From JBFGRM01 sp041563675 (GTDB taxonomy: Bacteria > Nitrospirota > Nitrospiria > Nitrospirales > Nitrospiraceae), in the NCBI GenBank assembly GCA_041563675.1, contig JBFGRM010000167.1, positions 1 through 5,685 of the forward strand: 5,685 nucleotides of DNA, given 5' to 3'. The position numbers and the translations under genes were made by a program. Position 1 is the stretch's first letter. Each line of letters begins with the position of its first letter. The notes beneath the pieces were generated by a model that ran no database searches, was not told the origin of the DNA, and saw only the letters and a list, made by a program, of their open reading frames with translations. Shown here piece after piece: positions 5,449 through 5,685 of the stretch.

Positions 5449-5685
5449 TCAGCCGGGGTGGCGCAGAGGAGCGCGCGAGACGAGGCCGCGGTCTTTTAAA
5501 AACTCACTGGCGACCTCGCGCTCCGGACGGTGCTTCCCGTCGACTTCGTAGTTTAGACGTTGCATCACCTCGTCACTGAACGTGCCACTCAGCTCCGCCA
5601 AGGCGTCCTTCAGACCGGGATGCGCCCCGAGCGCCTCGGCCCGGACCGCAATGGCGGCTTCATAGGGAGGGAAGTACTGCTGGTC
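5449..5685 (-). CDS. C-terminal fragment of quaternary-amine ABC transporter substrate-binding protein (OpuAC domain)
   Basis: This gene runs off the right edge; only its last 78 residues and a TGA stop (5449-5451) are present, so it has no start codon here. The fragment begins DQQYFPPYEAA and contains VRAEALGAHPGLKDALAELSG, then MQRLNYEVDG, then VASEFLKDRGL. This series matches the end of the OpuAC-type binding domain found in OpuCC, OsmF/YehZ and ProX-like proteins, which capture glycine betaine, choline or related osmoprotectants for ABC import. In several lineages this domain is fused to the permease; that cannot be decided here. The final residues (SRAPLRHPG) extend slightly past the usual domain end. 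ATPase and permease genes, if present, would lie beyond the window. An intact frame across the fragment argues against a pseudogene. Confidence 0.82.
   Translation of the reverse strand, partial: DQQYFPPYEAAIAVRAEALGAHPGLKDALAELSGTFSDEVMQRLNYEVDGKHRPEREVASEFLKDRGLVSRAPLRHPG

Overview
The window looks like chromosomal DNA from a GC-rich, double-membraned (Gram-negative type) bacterium. Two envelope signals support this: an outer-membrane beta-barrel protein ending in Phe, and a lipoprotein with Glu rather than Asp after the lipid-bearing Cys. The pairing of a DUF2330 protein with an orphan RnfD/NqrB-like membrane protein is compatible with Nitrospirota or a similar environmental lineage. That placement is a low-confidence inference, because nothing here is a taxonomic marker.

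Layout from left to right. Positions 1-277 hold no gene I can defend. A plus-strand outer-membrane beta-barrel protein follows (278-970). After a 232-bp gap come two closely spaced plus-strand genes: an RnfD/NqrB-fold integral membrane protein (1203-2120) and an exported DUF2330 protein with a WCDPC motif (2176-3510). They are separated by 55 bp and are probably co-transcribed. A long hairpin ends this block. The next 326 bp are non-coding and contain an unusual structure: five head-to-tail heptamers GTTCCAG at 3600-3634, and four heptamers in the opposite orientation (CTGGAAC) at 3801-3828, ending 8 bp before the next start codon. The next gene (3837-4802) encodes an unrecognised membrane protein with a CxxC-x10-CxxC zinc ribbon.

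A clean hairpin between converging genes (4844-4872) separates the plus-strand block from two minus-strand genes. These are a small TPR lipoprotein (4884-5327) and, at the right edge, the C-terminal 78 residues of a quaternary-amine (glycine betaine/choline type) ABC transporter substrate-binding protein (5449-5685, running off the window). A hairpin followed by a T-rich run lies between the two.

Functionally, most genes act at the cell envelope. The RnfD-like protein and the DUF2330 protein are the best candidates for a working pair: one is multi-spanning, the other is exported and carries a vicinal cysteine pair. The RnfD-like protein lacks the SGAT-type motif that carries covalent FMN in NqrB/RnfD, so classical Na+/H+-pumping Rnf activity should not be assumed. 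I found no mobile element, CRISPR array, tRNA or rRNA.
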